Assembly (NCBI RefSeq): GCF_020184175.1
Contig: NC_065532.1
Location: 7,998,001 to 8,062,000 of the forward strand
Length of the DNA stretch: 64,000 bases
Source: Aphis gossypii
Lineage: Eukaryota; Arthropoda; Insecta; Hemiptera; Aphididae
Direction: 5' to 3'
The notes under the pieces are model-generated. The model saw only the letters and a list, made by a program, of their open reading frames with translations, made no database searches and was not told where the DNA came from. This document shows positions 40,101-51,965 of the stretch, piece after piece (position 1 is the first letter of the stretch; the number at the start of each line of letters is the position of its first letter). A program made the position numbers and the translations under genes.

Positions 40101-41219
40101 AGAAGATGTTTTTTGACGTTCGTAACACTATTTTTAACATTCTTAAATATCGATAAAATATTAAACTTCATCATTTTGCTATAATATTTCGAAGTTTGAG
40201 AGAGAAAAATGGCAGCTGTCAAGAAAACTTGGTAGAATTTATGAACTTTAATCAAACAAATAAAACGTTTAGAATACCTATAACAATAACAAACCTTTTG
40301 AAGACATTCTCATTAAAAGTTTTATAACAAAATATTTGAGTTATTAAAATGAATAATTTATTTTAAATATTATTACTTTTACTTGTTTTATTAGCTTGAG
40401 ATTATTTTAATAGAATCATAAAAGTTCGATGAATTGTAAAATGTTTAAAACAATTTTTCTTACCGTATATAAGGAACAATTAAATAAATTGTGATTTTAT
40501 ATACAAACATTTTATCAGTAACTATCCCAGACAACCACGAAAGGAGATAGAAAAGTCAGAGTTGTCACGACTTACTTCACTTCATGTATAATAAATAACA
40601 ATAATAAAATTTGTATAACTGCTTCTCTACAAAGTCCATCACTGGGAGTCCTTCACTCTGTATTCACTCTGTGATTATTGTAACTATTATTATTTATTTA
40701 TCTATAAATTAACCTAATTATTCAACACATGTAACGTAATATATTTACCTAAATAAAACCTTATGTTAAAATATATGTATGTATATACTATATAATAATA
40801 TATAAATTAACATAATATGAGTATTTAAAATATTTTACCATGCCCATATTGTACAATTTATAATTATTCATTAAAATTTAAACTTAAACCTATATCTATT
40901 TCTTGTGTACGTTTTACTTTTAATTTATTCGAAATGAAGTAAACACGACTTATATTAATCGTTATTTTGTCCAATAAATGTTTTGTATTATACCTTAAAT
41001 ATTATATCTTTAAAGATTAACACTTTTATAAAGAGTATCGTGCTATTAAAATGAACTTATAGAAAAAACTAATGCATTTACAGTAGGAGCATTATTTAAT
41101 ACTTATTAACTTCCTCCTTTCAGTGACTAACCTATTTTATAAAATTCGTGTTTAATAGATAGCATGCAATTATATGAATAATCAAACGATGACACTCGCA
41201 ATGTAAGAAATAATGCGGT
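37194..41219. other. AT-rich non-coding stretch
   Basis: No gene is supported. GC-richer patches at about 38340-38460 and 38880-39030 have no recognisable content. A 33-codon open frame (39999-40100) encodes a hydrophobic peptide. The other frames of 60-71 codons show only AT-driven amino-acid bias. Confidence 0.55.
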
Positions 41220-41500
41220 TGTGTAGCTACACAGCTGGATTGGTCCTTGTGGACTCAGTACTGGTTGTAATGTTAGCCAGTGCTATACTATAACTCTGGA
41301 AAATTAGTACTGTCCGCCAAGTTTTTATCCTGCATACTACGGGCACCGGATAAACTATGATCAAAGGTCTTCTAGGATAGGTCGTAGTTGTGCCTTTTGT
41401 GGAGCACTGCGGGCATATCATTATTATGGATACTGTATATGAATTGTGAGTCAAGACTATACCTCGTATCCAGAGGTTGGACAATTTGAGCATTTACGAA
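41220..41500. other. GC-richer block with long open frame, unidentified
   Basis: The block is markedly less AT-rich than its flanks. On the minus strand a frame is open for 88 codons (41493-41227), with an internal ATG about 24 residues in. The product after that ATG includes a CPQC motif and proline/threonine-rich sequence. On the plus strand another frame across the same bases has only two stops and is rich in cysteine, tyrosine and glycine. I recognise neither and cannot choose a strand. It could be an exon of a fast-evolving gene, a transposon scrap or chance in a GC-richer patch. Confidence 0.25.
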
Positions 41501-41928
41501 TAACGAGGGTAAACTAATAAAACCAACCGAAAATGCCGAAAAACTATTTTCACGTTATGTTTAAACTTTGAATTCTCGTGATTTACCAATATCATACATA
41601 TTAATATAGACCTTTGTTCCTATACCAAATGTCGCTCAGTATTATAAAAGTTTGCTACAAATAGTATAAATACATTATTTATTTATTATTTTACCGGCAC
41701 ATTTTCCAGTACCTTAGTTAGAATATGAAAAGGGTCGTGGTTTCGAAAAAAATCATAATCTCGAATGCTATAAGTTGAAACATTGAGTACATTTTGAAAA
41801 ATTATCTGTTCCAAAGGTTATACTTTCGAAAGGTCATAAATGTTTGAAAATATATCGTTTGTGCTGGTATAAAATAATAATAACTATATAGGCATTAAAT
41901 TATATTGCCCCACACTGCATTATACACT

Positions 41929-41950
41929 TATATATATATATATATATATA
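41929..41950. repeat. TA dinucleotide microsatellite
   Basis: About eleven TA units without interruption in AT-rich non-coding DNA. Confidence 0.95.
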
Positions 41951-43480
41951 CATATGAATACGTGCGAAGTACATTCCATAAATTCAGATATGAAGTATAT
42001 ATTGTATATTATTGGTTTACCTTTTTAAAAGAAACATATAAGCATTATTGATTTTACTTTACAAATATAATTTACACTCAAAGTATTTTATTTTTTCCGA
42101 CATTTATTGAACTCTTTTAAATCAATTCGAGAGTATATCTTGGTTTGTCTTTCAATTAATATTTATGTTTTATTAATTAATCTAAGCTTTAATATTATTG
42201 AGTTTTTACGAGGAATATCATATAATTTAAGTGTAAATATATATATATTTTAGTACTTATTCAATATATTTTACACATCTGTTTGATTTATTTATTGTGT
42301 ATATAAAAAAAAAATTGATTAAAATTGTAGAAATGTAGAAATGTTAAAAATATAATATTGTTTAATATTCGGTATTTTATAATTTAATTCCAGTGCCAGA
42401 CAAAATAATTTATTCTATACAATATGTTTTCCCGGATTAATTCAATTTAGTTTGAAAAATATAAATAAAAATGTCCAGAATTATTAACTAACGTGGTAAA
42501 TGAGTAGAGTAAAAATAATAGTCAAAGCACAGTATTCGCTATAAACGTCATTCAATAATAATAAAATATTATAGTACATCACTTTATTATACAAAGTGAT
42601 AGTCTTCTTCCCCCCCCCCCCCACAAAAAAAAATAATAATAATAAATAAATAAACAGTAAAGTCAAACCCAATTAAGAGTGTTTACGATCTAATTTGACT
42701 GACCACGATAAAACGGCATGTCGAGCTTTAGTAGAAAATCTTCAAGACCGGGAATCATATCGTTATCGGAAAATCTAACTTTATGAACAATAAAATAATA
42801 ATTATTTACGACCACGATTCGGCCGCCGGTCGAACACAAGACCATTACTCACGGATTTCCATGAATTCGTCACATGGCTGTTATTATTTTCCACAACAAA
42901 TACATTGTGATATAATATATAATAACGCGATTTGTGTAGCGACAAATTATTACGACTGTTATACATTTGCAACTCCTTGAAATTTACGATCAGTTACAGG
43001 TGGCATGGCGGCGCCCGTGTAAAATCAACAATCCGCACCATACTTAGTTAATATGAATGTAATATATATGTATATATATAGGTACCTTAATATAGTTGAA
43101 TAATAATACTCTAAGTACGTAACGATAGGTATTATTTTATTTCTTCCAACCAATCAAAATAATATTATGTCATTACAAATAAAAACGATAGACATTGTGA
43201 CTCACTATTAATTTAGAGGTAAATAGTGGTTATAATATCAATCTACAGAAATGTATCTAGAATGTGCAAACGGGAAATTTATTTTTAACCGTATTGGACA
43301 ATTTTCATTACAGAGAAATAAGGCAAGAAGGGTTGAAACACCTTCGTCCCAGAAACTCTCTAACGTCCCTCATCGAAAAATTGAAACGTTCTAAAACGTA
43401 TTGTGTTGTAATGTAAGCAAATACAAAATTAATACATCACGAAAATACAAAACTTAGCCCTCAAACGTTTAATAGAGATT
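41951..43480. other. Non-coding stretch before the CpG island
   Basis: AT-rich up to about 42700, then slowly rising in GC and CpG toward the island at 43.5 kb. The open frame at plus 42783-42980 starts with ATG and has 65 codons but shows no family resemblance. Nothing else is recognised. Confidence 0.5.
42610..42656. repeat. Compound microsatellite: C13, A-run, TAA, TAAA
   Basis: A run of thirteen C residues (42610-42622) is followed by ACA, a nine-A run, TAA units and TAAA units. Long C homopolymers are unusual in such AT-rich DNA and may mark an old transposon edge, but no element could be paired with it. Confidence 0.9.
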
Positions 43481-43699
43481 TATTTTGTTTAGGCCGTTGT
43501 ACATAAGGTTTTACGACGTCGGTTTTTATTTCGTCAAACGGGAAAACGACAATATTCAAATGTGACGTGTTATATTATTATCATCGTAAAATATGCTAAT
43601 GGTGATAAGGTACCGTTCAAATTATGTGATCTACGCTCGTGTATCGATTGCCTCGGACGAACGTGTTTCGCATTACGATAATCTAATGATTGTGAAGGC

Positions 43700-43974
43700 G
43701 GAGCGGAATAAAGGTTTCCACGTAAACTTTCCGCAGCATCATTCGGCAATCGAACGAATTTCGCGTGGAAAACCTGCAATTATCGGCGGCGGTTAAATAA
43801 TATAAAATACGTAAAACGTGACGTGTGGAAATGGGTTAAAAAAGAACGTTTTGAAAAAAATCCCGCGTAAAAAAAAGGGTTGATCGGCGGAAGACAGGCT
43901 ACGCGACCTGTTGATTTTTCACCACCGAAAACCGTGTTCGAACGTCGTGCGCTTACATGCATGCACACTTACAG
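43700..43974 (+). other. Candidate 5' exon ending in CAG|GTGAGT donor
   Basis: ACTTACAG followed by GTGAGTCTTATAG at 43975 is a near-ideal 5' splice site. The preceding 250 bases are CpG-rich, and the intron side turns at once into a TA microsatellite (43986-44006). The left edge is arbitrary: no transcription start can be read. Any coding content is uncertain; a plus frame from an ATG at 43593 ends at the TAA at 43796, so the exon would be mainly untranslated. Confidence 0.25.
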
Positions 43975-43985
43975 GTGAGTCTTAT

Positions 43986-44006
43986 AGTATATATATATAT
44001 ATATAT
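43986..44006. repeat. TA dinucleotide microsatellite
   Basis: About ten TA units, directly after the donor-like site at 43975 and inside the CpG island. Confidence 0.9.
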
Positions 44007-44149
44007 TACACTGCGATCGTCGTAGTGTACGATCGAAAAATACAAATGACTTTCAATCACTTACCTTTACGTGGCGACTGCATACGAGTACCGTACTATA
44101 TATGTGGGACCGGGTTCCCATAAAAAGTTGCCCCTCTCTACGCCGGTGG

Positions 44150-44366
44150 TTCGGGTGTAATATTGTGCGCTCGCGGCGTGCGGGCTGACAGACTTGACGA
44201 GATGGTAAAAGTGCGTGCGACAAACGACAGTGGCGTGTGCGGACTGTTTCGCGCGGAAGACGGCGGAGAGCGGCTGACGTGAGTTGTGGCCGTACTCGTC
44301 TTCACTGCCGCCGCCGCCGCCACTGCCGCCGCCTTGATCGACGCGTGCGCGCCGACATTTAAACAG
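44150..44366 (+). other. Candidate 5' exon ending in CAG|GTGAGA donor
   Basis: TTTAAACAG followed by GTGAGACTGC at 44367 matches the donor consensus well. The stretch before it is the most CpG-dense part of the window. In the frame through the GCC tract (alanine run) there is no ATG after the in-frame stop TGA at 44280-44282, so the exon is probably 5' untranslated. If so, its gene lies to the right with a first intron that could span much of the remaining 19.6 kb. The left edge is a guess. Confidence 0.3.
44307..44333 (+). repeat. GCC trinucleotide tract
   Basis: Five GCC units, an ACT interruption, then three more GCC units. It would read as alanine in one plus frame and glycine in one minus frame. 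GC-rich triplet tracts of this kind are common in 5' untranslated exons, which fits its position just before the donor at 44367. Confidence 0.9.
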
Positions 44367-44420
44367 GTGAGACTGCGCCCCCGCGGCCCTTCCACAAACT
44401 ACGATCGCCCTCTCCAAATG

Positions 44421-45257
44421 CCAAAGCGGTCGTACGAATTTCTGCTGAAAATTTATCTCATTAATTTTGTGCTGTTATCAATAATTGCGATTGCTCGTTA
44501 ACAGAAAAAAAAAATCATAATAATAATAATAATTATAATACGCGTTGCGGTTATAGATATAGTAGCTATATAACAGTTGTCTAACCTAACCTATCCCATG
44601 TACCTCCTAATAGATAACATGTGTAGTGCGCGCGATTAAATCGTATATAATAACGTAGACATAATAATATATTCTTGAGTTATTCAAATCAAATATGATA
44701 ATGATGATGATACTCACACCTGTAGAGTACTAAAGCGTATATACTTATTTATTATTATATATATATACAATTAAATATACTATCTGAGTGCAGGTGCACC
44801 TCGACCACCAGCTCATCAATAATATTATAAAACTAATAATAAAATACTAAAAAAAAAAAAAAATAATATATATTTTATTGTACTCGTGTGTAAAGTAGGT
44901 AAGTACTTTATAATCATTTTTCTGCAGAATGTACACTCGATGCTCTTATGCTTATCAGTCAAAAACTCGTTACATTTTATTATATATAAATGTATGGGAT
45001 ATACGTCCAATATCATCATATTATTATGTCGTATACATGTGTGCAATTAGTCGTAGTTATGGAAAGTTTTAAACCCGTCCTATGCAAATTCAAACATTTT
45101 TTTTTATATGTAAATAAAAAACCTTGCACATTTGGCTATTAACAGCGCCGTGGACCGTGGTAAGTCAACAAAAATTAATTATTTGATATTTGATTCTTGT
45201 ATATTTTTAAATGAATTAGTTAATTATAATACAGCAGCAGTTTTATATTATAATATG
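44421..45257. other. Non-coding stretch downstream of the island
   Basis: Composition returns to AT-rich within about 100 bases of the island. There are TAA and TGA-type short repeats (44515-44535 and 44700-44712) and an A-run at 44850-44863. No exon is seen. Confidence 0.55.
44581..44592 (-). repeat. Interstitial TTAGG tract
   Basis: Reads CTAACCTAACCT on the plus strand, which is AGGTTAGGTTAG on the minus strand, with two TTAGG units in register. It lies about 200 bp downstream of the CpG island. Confidence 0.65.
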
Positions 45258-45470
45258 ACGGGGATGGCCAAATTGCGGCTCACGGGCCGCATGTGTCTTT
45301 CGTCTTAGTCAGATGTGTCGCGTCTTATTTTTTAAATCAAAATTTACTTACTATTGTTATAAATTTTAATTTTTCGTAAACGTTTAAATGAAATGAATTT
45401 TTTAAACATTTTGGCTCTTGGCATAAATTATTGTACTTATCCGTGTGACTCGCGAACGGGTTCAATTATG
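45258..45470. mobile_element. Degenerate hAT-like non-autonomous transposon
   Basis: The left side reads GGGGATGGCCAAATTGCGGC and continues CTCACGGGCCGCATGTG. This is the hallmark 'tggccaaa-tgcggctc-cgggccgcatg' opening of a widespread class of hAT-derived short elements. GCGGC (45275-45279) and GCCGC (45286-45290) form a small palindrome. The right side (45413-45463) carries TTGGCTCTTGGCATAAA and GTGACTCGCGAACGGGTT, the usual counterpart end. The roughly 100-bp middle is AT-rich with no coding capacity. Target-site duplications could not be made out, so it is old. The family assignment is from memory of such elements, not a search. Confidence 0.5.
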
Positions 45471-47910
45471 AATAAGTTAATTAATAATAATTGACTCGAA
45501 TAAATTGTTATCATGATTCATCCTATCGTCACGATTCGTAGATGAGTATAAAATCACTGTTGTCTCAAAATAACACCTATAAACACACCGCCTGTACAGA
45601 CGCTGCGAAAACTTTTTTTTAACTACATATACCCCACAATTCGTCAAATTATGACGATATGTATTTTTAAAAATTTTGTACCATACTATGTAAGTAATTA
45701 GATTTTATTATAAATAAATAAATATATTTATTATATTATAAGAAACTGAAAACATCGATAGGAATAATATGTTTTAAATATTGTTTCTCTTATTATTAAA
45801 AACCATTAGTATACAACTGTGATACCTCAACAATTAACAAAAAAGTTTTAAATAGTTAATACAAGTAATCGTTACAATCTATTACACCTTATACACATAC
45901 ACAAGTGAATGTATAGGTAATTAATTCATACTATGTGTTGATATAATATGTCAATTTCATCTATATAATATATATGAATATAAAGAGTAGGTAATTCACC
46001 AAAAAATACTCTTATCCCCTCCGTTTTCTTTAATAATACCGTATATGTTTATGTATACATATATAGGCCGTATTTTTAAATACTTGAGATTTTTCGTATC
46101 ATATAAAGTTTGTTCTTCTCTTAACTTCTGTTTTTTTAAATGAATCTACCCTAACCATAATTTCCATGTAAATTATTCAGGAATTATTTTTTTTTTTTTT
46201 TTAATCGATTAATCTATCAGCGTTATATAATATGTACTTTATGTTTTATATTGTATAACTATAACTGAGCGCCTTGATTATTATCTTGAGCTATTATTGT
46301 TAGTACGTTAAAGCGGAAACTACGTGTACAAATTTTATCTAAGTACATCGACATTTTTAAACCAACCAATTATCTTCTGAATAATAAAAATTTAAAAAGA
46401 ATAAATCTCATTTAAAAAATATAAGTATATATCACTACACTAAATTCTTTAAACGGTACAAACAAATTTCAAGTATTTAAAAAAACAAGATTCTTAGGAA
46501 TACCTAAGAATTCCAAAAATCAGATTTTAAATATATTATATATTATTATTAAAAAAAAAAACAAGAAGTGAGTATATTTGATGAATCTCCATGTCTAATA
46601 CATAATATATAGTATAATGAATATTAATTTATAGTTTTATCCTAAACGCGGGCTAGACGTTTATTATATATATATTTACACACTACCTAATACTATTTTA
46701 CTGAAACAAAACTTTATTTATAACCAGAAATAACCCTGTAAAATATTAACATTAATTATATGGGACTTTTAATCAAACGAAAGTTCGATGTAAAGGTTAA
46801 GTAAGGTTATTTTACTGGGTTAATGGCGATCAAATCAAATTTAAAACTTTTGAACTCTCAAGTCATGGTGTTTGTTAACATACCCGTGTTGACCGTAGTA
46901 TTAAATAAGTTTTTAAGTGTTTGTCAATAATATTAGGTTCCGTGAACGTGAAAATTATATATATATATATAACATAATAATGTATCAAATTGGTAAACTA
47001 CGCATGTAAAATATTACAATCGTTAAGGATATTAGTTTTACCCTATACAAGTTATGCCAGTTGGTCAGAATATGAAATCAAGTCTTAGACACTAAAAGTT
47101 CATCTTTCAGTTCAACATCTTTGTATACCACAAATTATTAATATGAAATATTGAGAAAAATATTTTATGAAAAACATATATTATTTAAGTCTCTGGATAG
47201 GACTATTCTTACCCATATCACAAGAAACGTAAGGTGAAGCTATTTATACAATACTAGTATATGGATATTTCATTTGTTTTTAGAAACTTCGCAAGTTTTT
47301 CTATGCATACACATTACACCTAGAAAATATCTGTTACAGTAAACACAAAAAAATGTCCTCACTAAAGTATAGCGAATAGTAACTACATACTACAATTTCT
47401 TATTTAAGATAGGTAGATAACACTTTGATAGTTTTTCCTCTAAAATGAAATGACATAATTAATATAATATATACATTTATATATATATAATTCAAAATAA
47501 TATTTTAAAATTATTATAAACCCATTGTATGACACGGTCTTTTAGAAACGTCGAAAATTATTTTAAAGTGTATTATTTAGTATACTCTGGGGAAATATTA
47601 TTTAACACCACTGTATTATTATAAAGACTTATTGAAAAATTCAAAATTAACTGCCAAAGAGGAAAAAAAAATTGATTAAATCTAAAAAAACTTCACATTA
47701 TCATAATTCACAGTAGTTACTGTCTATATTTTTTATAATTATAAAGTATACAAATTGCAAACGCGGTTGTAAGGAGAAGTTCATCTTTGAGCGACGATTG
47801 TTCTTCACAAAACAATATTATATAATATATTTTGTACATAACGTATACATTGTATATTTTCAATTTATATTTAATATTATTGAAAAAATATTACTTTTCG
47901 CGGCACTAGG
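45471..47910. other. AT-rich non-coding stretch
   Basis: No gene is seen. There is a long T-run near 46186-46202, TA microsatellites near 46955-46972 and 47480-47490, and an A-run at 46551-46561. 47760-47820 is slightly GC-richer and may extend the dispersed repeat annotated just to the right. Confidence 0.6.
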
Positions 47911-48030
47911 TACCAACTAGATCTAATTTTATACCAAAGACCACCCTCAAAGTTTAAAATCGAAGCATTTTTAACGCCAGATGATAGTATCTCTCCACTC
48001 AGAACCTAAAATATTGGTACGAGAAATAGG
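47911..48030. repeat. Dispersed repeat, copy A
   Basis: 47911-47979 aligns at roughly three quarters identity, with a one-base gap, to 61362-61430 on the same strand. Shared blocks include TACCAACTA, CTCAA, AAAATCGAA and CATTTT. The right boundary is uncertain. A plus frame from the ATG at 47981 runs 63 codons to 48172; I do not take it as a gene because it starts inside this repeat. The family is familiar to me from aphid sequence but I have not searched for it. Confidence 0.6.
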
Positions 48031-49857
48031 AAGACAAAATATTTCAGGGAACTTTCAAAACAGTCTTAAACAATACTATAAATTATTAACTAAATATTAC
48101 GCGAAAACAAAATTTTCGATATATCAACTTAAAATTCGTACAATGGTATCATTTGAGAAGATCAAAAGTTAGATATTTACACCTTTTAGATCTTAAAAGC
48201 TGTCTGATGGGCGATTTGCTGTTGGAAAACATGTTTATTTTTATCATTTCGAAGAAATATAATGTCATGAATACACTGAAAAAATATTTTCTCAATAATA
48301 ATTAATATTTTAAGCTTATTGGTTAGAATAATATGTGGACAATGAACATGTATGTAAAATGTCTATTTACTTGTATGCATTTATGTTTTATAATGTAATA
48401 TATTGTTGTTTGAAAGAACATACTTATTTTACATGTACTTTTAAGTACAAGTTATTATTGTTCGTTCTTATTCCTTTGACAAACGATAAGTCGCGGACGT
48501 ATGCACCTATATACATTTGTACTTATATTATTATATAGGTACACATTTATAAAGATCTTTATGCATTCAACAACAATATTATCATAATTATTTATAAAAT
48601 ACCAACAAAAATATTTTTCATTTTTTCAATTACCCTAAGAATATATAGCTGTGGTGTTTGGTATTATAATTTAATTTGTTTGACTTCGGGCCCTCTATAA
48701 AAACATTTTTAGTAATACCTGTAAAGTTTTTAGTATACTTATTTAATTTTCCACGTATTTTATTTACCAAAAAATCATTTCCTCGATTTTAAGTTCCTGT
48801 GTAATAATAACGTCCTTATCTGTTTTCTTTGTGTAATAATGTCCGGTTTATACATTTTTGAGTAATTTTATTTCCTGCAATACTTTCCTGGAATAAATTT
48901 ATTCATGGTAAATATTTTCACGAATTGTACACAACCTTATAGAATTAATGTGCTGAAATATATCGTTAATCTATTGGAATATGGAAACAGTTATTGATTA
49001 TAATTTGTTATTAATTTATTGTGAGTTAAACAATTCTAAGATCTTATAACAAAAAGGCAAACTTAAATACATAATGCTTATAGATTTTTTCAATTCATAA
49101 TATTCTTAAAAATAACATTAGTTGTAAACTGTTGAAAGTTTTAAAGCAAACTAAGTATTAAATAAATTCTTAGATTTACATACTATTATACATTACGATA
49201 ATGTAATATTAGGTGTATTATTAGTTTCAAATGAAATAAATGAACATTATCATACATATTGTTAGTGGAAATTTGATGAATCAGATAAACCTACATAAAA
49301 AATAAGTGTATAATGTATAATATGGTAATAATAATTTTTAAATGTTTACGGTTAATATTTTTTAATTATACACAACAAAATAACTTAATTCGTAAGTGGA
49401 CAAATCGTTATTTCGTTTAAATAACTACATTCATTCATTTTGTATAGGCATTTTATCTAATCATTGCAAAATTGAATTTTATAACAAAAAATAACAATTA
49501 TTTTTACCTATTACATAATATTATATTGTAATTCATAAAATATTAGTCATAAGGACTGGACATTTTTGCTTTGACGTTTATTATTATTTTCTATACTCAA
49601 TGAAATATTTATAATATTTTGACTTATTTTAAGCCTTCAATACTTCAAATTCTTATTCTGTACGTTTGTATTTACCACAAAGATAATAACAAATATTTCA
49701 TGATATATTATCATAACAATAAATAATATAATATTTTTTATATACTAAAAAGTCTCCACTCAAAATAATTTTTCATATACAATGATTTATCAAATGTAAT
49801 ACATTCATTCCATAATAATGAATGACGTGGTACTAAAATATAGCATAGCGATATTTT

Positions 49858-49868
49858 GGTTAGGTTAG
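49858..49868 (+). repeat. Interstitial TTAGG tract
   Basis: Reads GGTTAGGTTAG: one full TTAGG unit flanked by partial units in register. Confidence 0.6.
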
Positions 49869-50297
49869 ACATTTTTTACTTTTGATCATACAAAAATCCC
49901 ACAAGTCAATGCAAGTAGTATCGAATCAAAATAAAATCAATGCATTCCATTAGTTAAATGTAAAAAATAGATACAGGTATCTATAGTTGATTAAAATAGC
50001 TCAAAGACCTTCAGGTTAAGTTGCAAACAATTAATATTTATTTGTTGTTCAAAAATATTGGTAGTATTACCTATGATTTACGAGCACTACGATAAATATT
50101 CTTACTGTACTACTTAGTTATTAATTTTATATACCTATTTCAATTATCTACTGACCAATGAAAAACTTGAAAAACACAAACATATGTCGATTTAAAGAGT
50201 GTTCGATGTTAAAATAATCAATATATTCAAAAAAATTATATTAGGTGTATTATATACACTTATACCTAGGTATAATAGAAAAATGTTGGCTGATATA

Positions 50298-50343
50298 TTT
50301 TTTTTTTGTATTGAACTGTGATATTTAAAAAAAAAAAAAAAAA
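50298..50343. repeat. Facing T10 and A17 homopolymers
   Basis: A T10 run (50298-50307) and an A17 run (50327-50343) are 19 bases apart and can pair into a hairpin. Probably simple-sequence drift. Confidence 0.85.
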
Positions 50344-51669
50344 CTTCCAAGTAGATATTGGATAATAATTAATTAGTTAAACAGTTACACGACGAAGCTT
50401 ATGTAATAAATAATAATATTTATGTAAATACTATTAACAAAAAGGGTTTGAATGAATACAACAATATTATTATACATGTACAAATAATAATAATATTGTA
50501 TTTGAATTGCACACCACCATATACACGGATGTTCATACGCTAATTTTCAAGTGAAATGTTCACTTTGTTCAAATATGTGATAAACGCGTTAAACTGATGT
50601 AAACTAATAAACATACACACTTAAATTTAATACTCGTGTTTATCATCGGTTCACAAACTATTGACTATTCAAATATAATAATATACCATCGCTCACTGAT
50701 ATATGTATTATTTATGGATGTGAATGTGAGAATCTACAATTGACGCAATTAGATACAGTAAATTGTCATCAACGGTTCCAGTTATACAGAAAATTAATCA
50801 TCTATTCAATTAATAAATCAATGATTATGTAACGTTTCACGAAAAAATAATTGTAAATCCATGAATATAGTAAATTTATAAAAGTCATAATATCTTAAAT
50901 CGTGATTCTGTCGCACGATGTAGATAAATCATCTATATATTTATGCTTGTTATTTATGGATATCAATATTGCAGTTGTATTATTAATAGGACTACATTTT
51001 TAAAATAAATAAGTAGACAAAAAGAAAAAAAACTTTTAAAAAAAAAAATTAATATTAAGTTAATTCACAGTTTGTATGTTCCTACGCATTTCCACTCTAT
51101 TATTAAAATTATGCTTTTACAGTTATAGTAGTAATTTCAGATTTTAAACGAAGTGAAGAATATATTAATTTTACAATGATTATGTGTATGTCACTATATT
51201 TTGAAGTAGTAAAAATACTTCAATCATAAACTTTAAGAATGGTTTTTAATAATAAATTCAATCTAGTTAGTACTGTTTCCTACTCACATAGGTAACGCAT
51301 TAAATTATTAACGAATTACATACTTGTACAACGTAAATGTATTAAACTAAGTACATGCCTATAGGCATTTACACGCATTGTAATGTTCTATCTGTCTTAC
51401 ATAACTATTAACTACATATTATCAAATATTTATTATATTATTCTCATAAATATTAAAAATTTAACTAATTCTAATTTGGTCACTTCTAGATCAATTTTAG
51501 TATTTTATTTAAAAAATTTACTATTATAAAGATTCCAATAATTTAGTTCCTCCATCAAATTGGAAATTTATTGTACATTATATTGTTCAAAAATCAATAG
51601 GTATTCAAATATTTTGAGTTAAGGGATATACTTAAAGTGTTAAGCTAGACTTTCATAATAATTCCCTGT

Positions 51670-51965
51670 TATTCTTTTAATTGCCCTCCAGAGCCCAGAC
51701 TCCTATTTTTTTTCCGCTCCCTTGGATACCTCACATAATCATATCCAGCTCCAAACTTTGCCTTCCACCCCTCCTTAAACATTTTCTCTATCATAATTTA
51801 TCATCAAAGATGGCTTCTTAATTTAATTGTTAATTATTTTTATTTTTTTATTATGATTTATATTGTTTTCATTTTTTCTCTGCTCTCATATTTTTAATTG
51901 TTATGCTATAACATTTTTGTTTTTTTAATAAAAGCACAAAAAATAGCCTGTAATATGTCTGTGTG
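51670..51965. mobile_element. Possible retroelement 3' tail (weak)
   Basis: A pyrimidine-rich, GC-richer patch (51680-51790) runs into a T-rich stretch and then AATAAAAGCACAAAAAATAG near 51930. A C/T-rich segment followed by low-complexity DNA with a polyadenylation signal resembles the 3' end of a non-LTR retrotransposon. No reverse transcriptase or nucleic-acid-binding motif is readable in any frame and no target-site duplication is seen, so it may equally be an unrelated 3' untranslated region. Confidence 0.18.

Larger units (their letters stand above)
44065..44400 (-). other. Candidate minus-strand 5' exon (alternative reading)
   Basis: On the minus strand GTAAAG is followed by GTAAGTGATTG at 44064, also a strong donor, placing a possible exon over the same CpG-rich bases. 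A minus frame from 44417 to 44067 is open for 116 codons with a glycine/serine run, but it has no internal ATG and its only start codon is TTG. It would therefore be untranslated or chance. With the plus-strand donors this hints at a bidirectional promoter. Confidence 0.18.
43481..44420. promoter_or_regulatory. CpG island, candidate promoter region
   Basis: This is the strongest departure from background in the window: 23 CpG in 43561-43800 and 35 CpG in 44161-44400, against about one per 240 bp in plain AT-rich DNA. It holds a GCC trinucleotide tract and three strong splice-donor-like sites, two on the plus strand (43975 and 44367) and one on the minus strand (44064). High CpG in an AT-rich, gene-body-methylated type of insect genome is what unmethylated promoters look like; that is family knowledge applied by inference. 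Several overlapping open frames on both strands arise simply because stop codons are rare in GC-rich DNA. Confidence 0.5.

Noticed and set aside
44067..44417. 116-codon minus-strand frame over the CpG island
   Set aside because: Its only start codon is TTG and it has no internal ATG. Glycine runs come from the GCC tract, and long frames are expected in GC-rich DNA with few stop codons.
44286..44501. 71-codon plus frame with an alanine run
   Set aside because: It starts at GTG, with an in-frame stop at 44280 and no upstream ATG. It crosses a strong donor site, so it is more likely 5' untranslated plus intron.
47981..48172. 63-codon plus frame with an ATG start
   Set aside because: It begins inside dispersed repeat copy A and has no recognisable domain.
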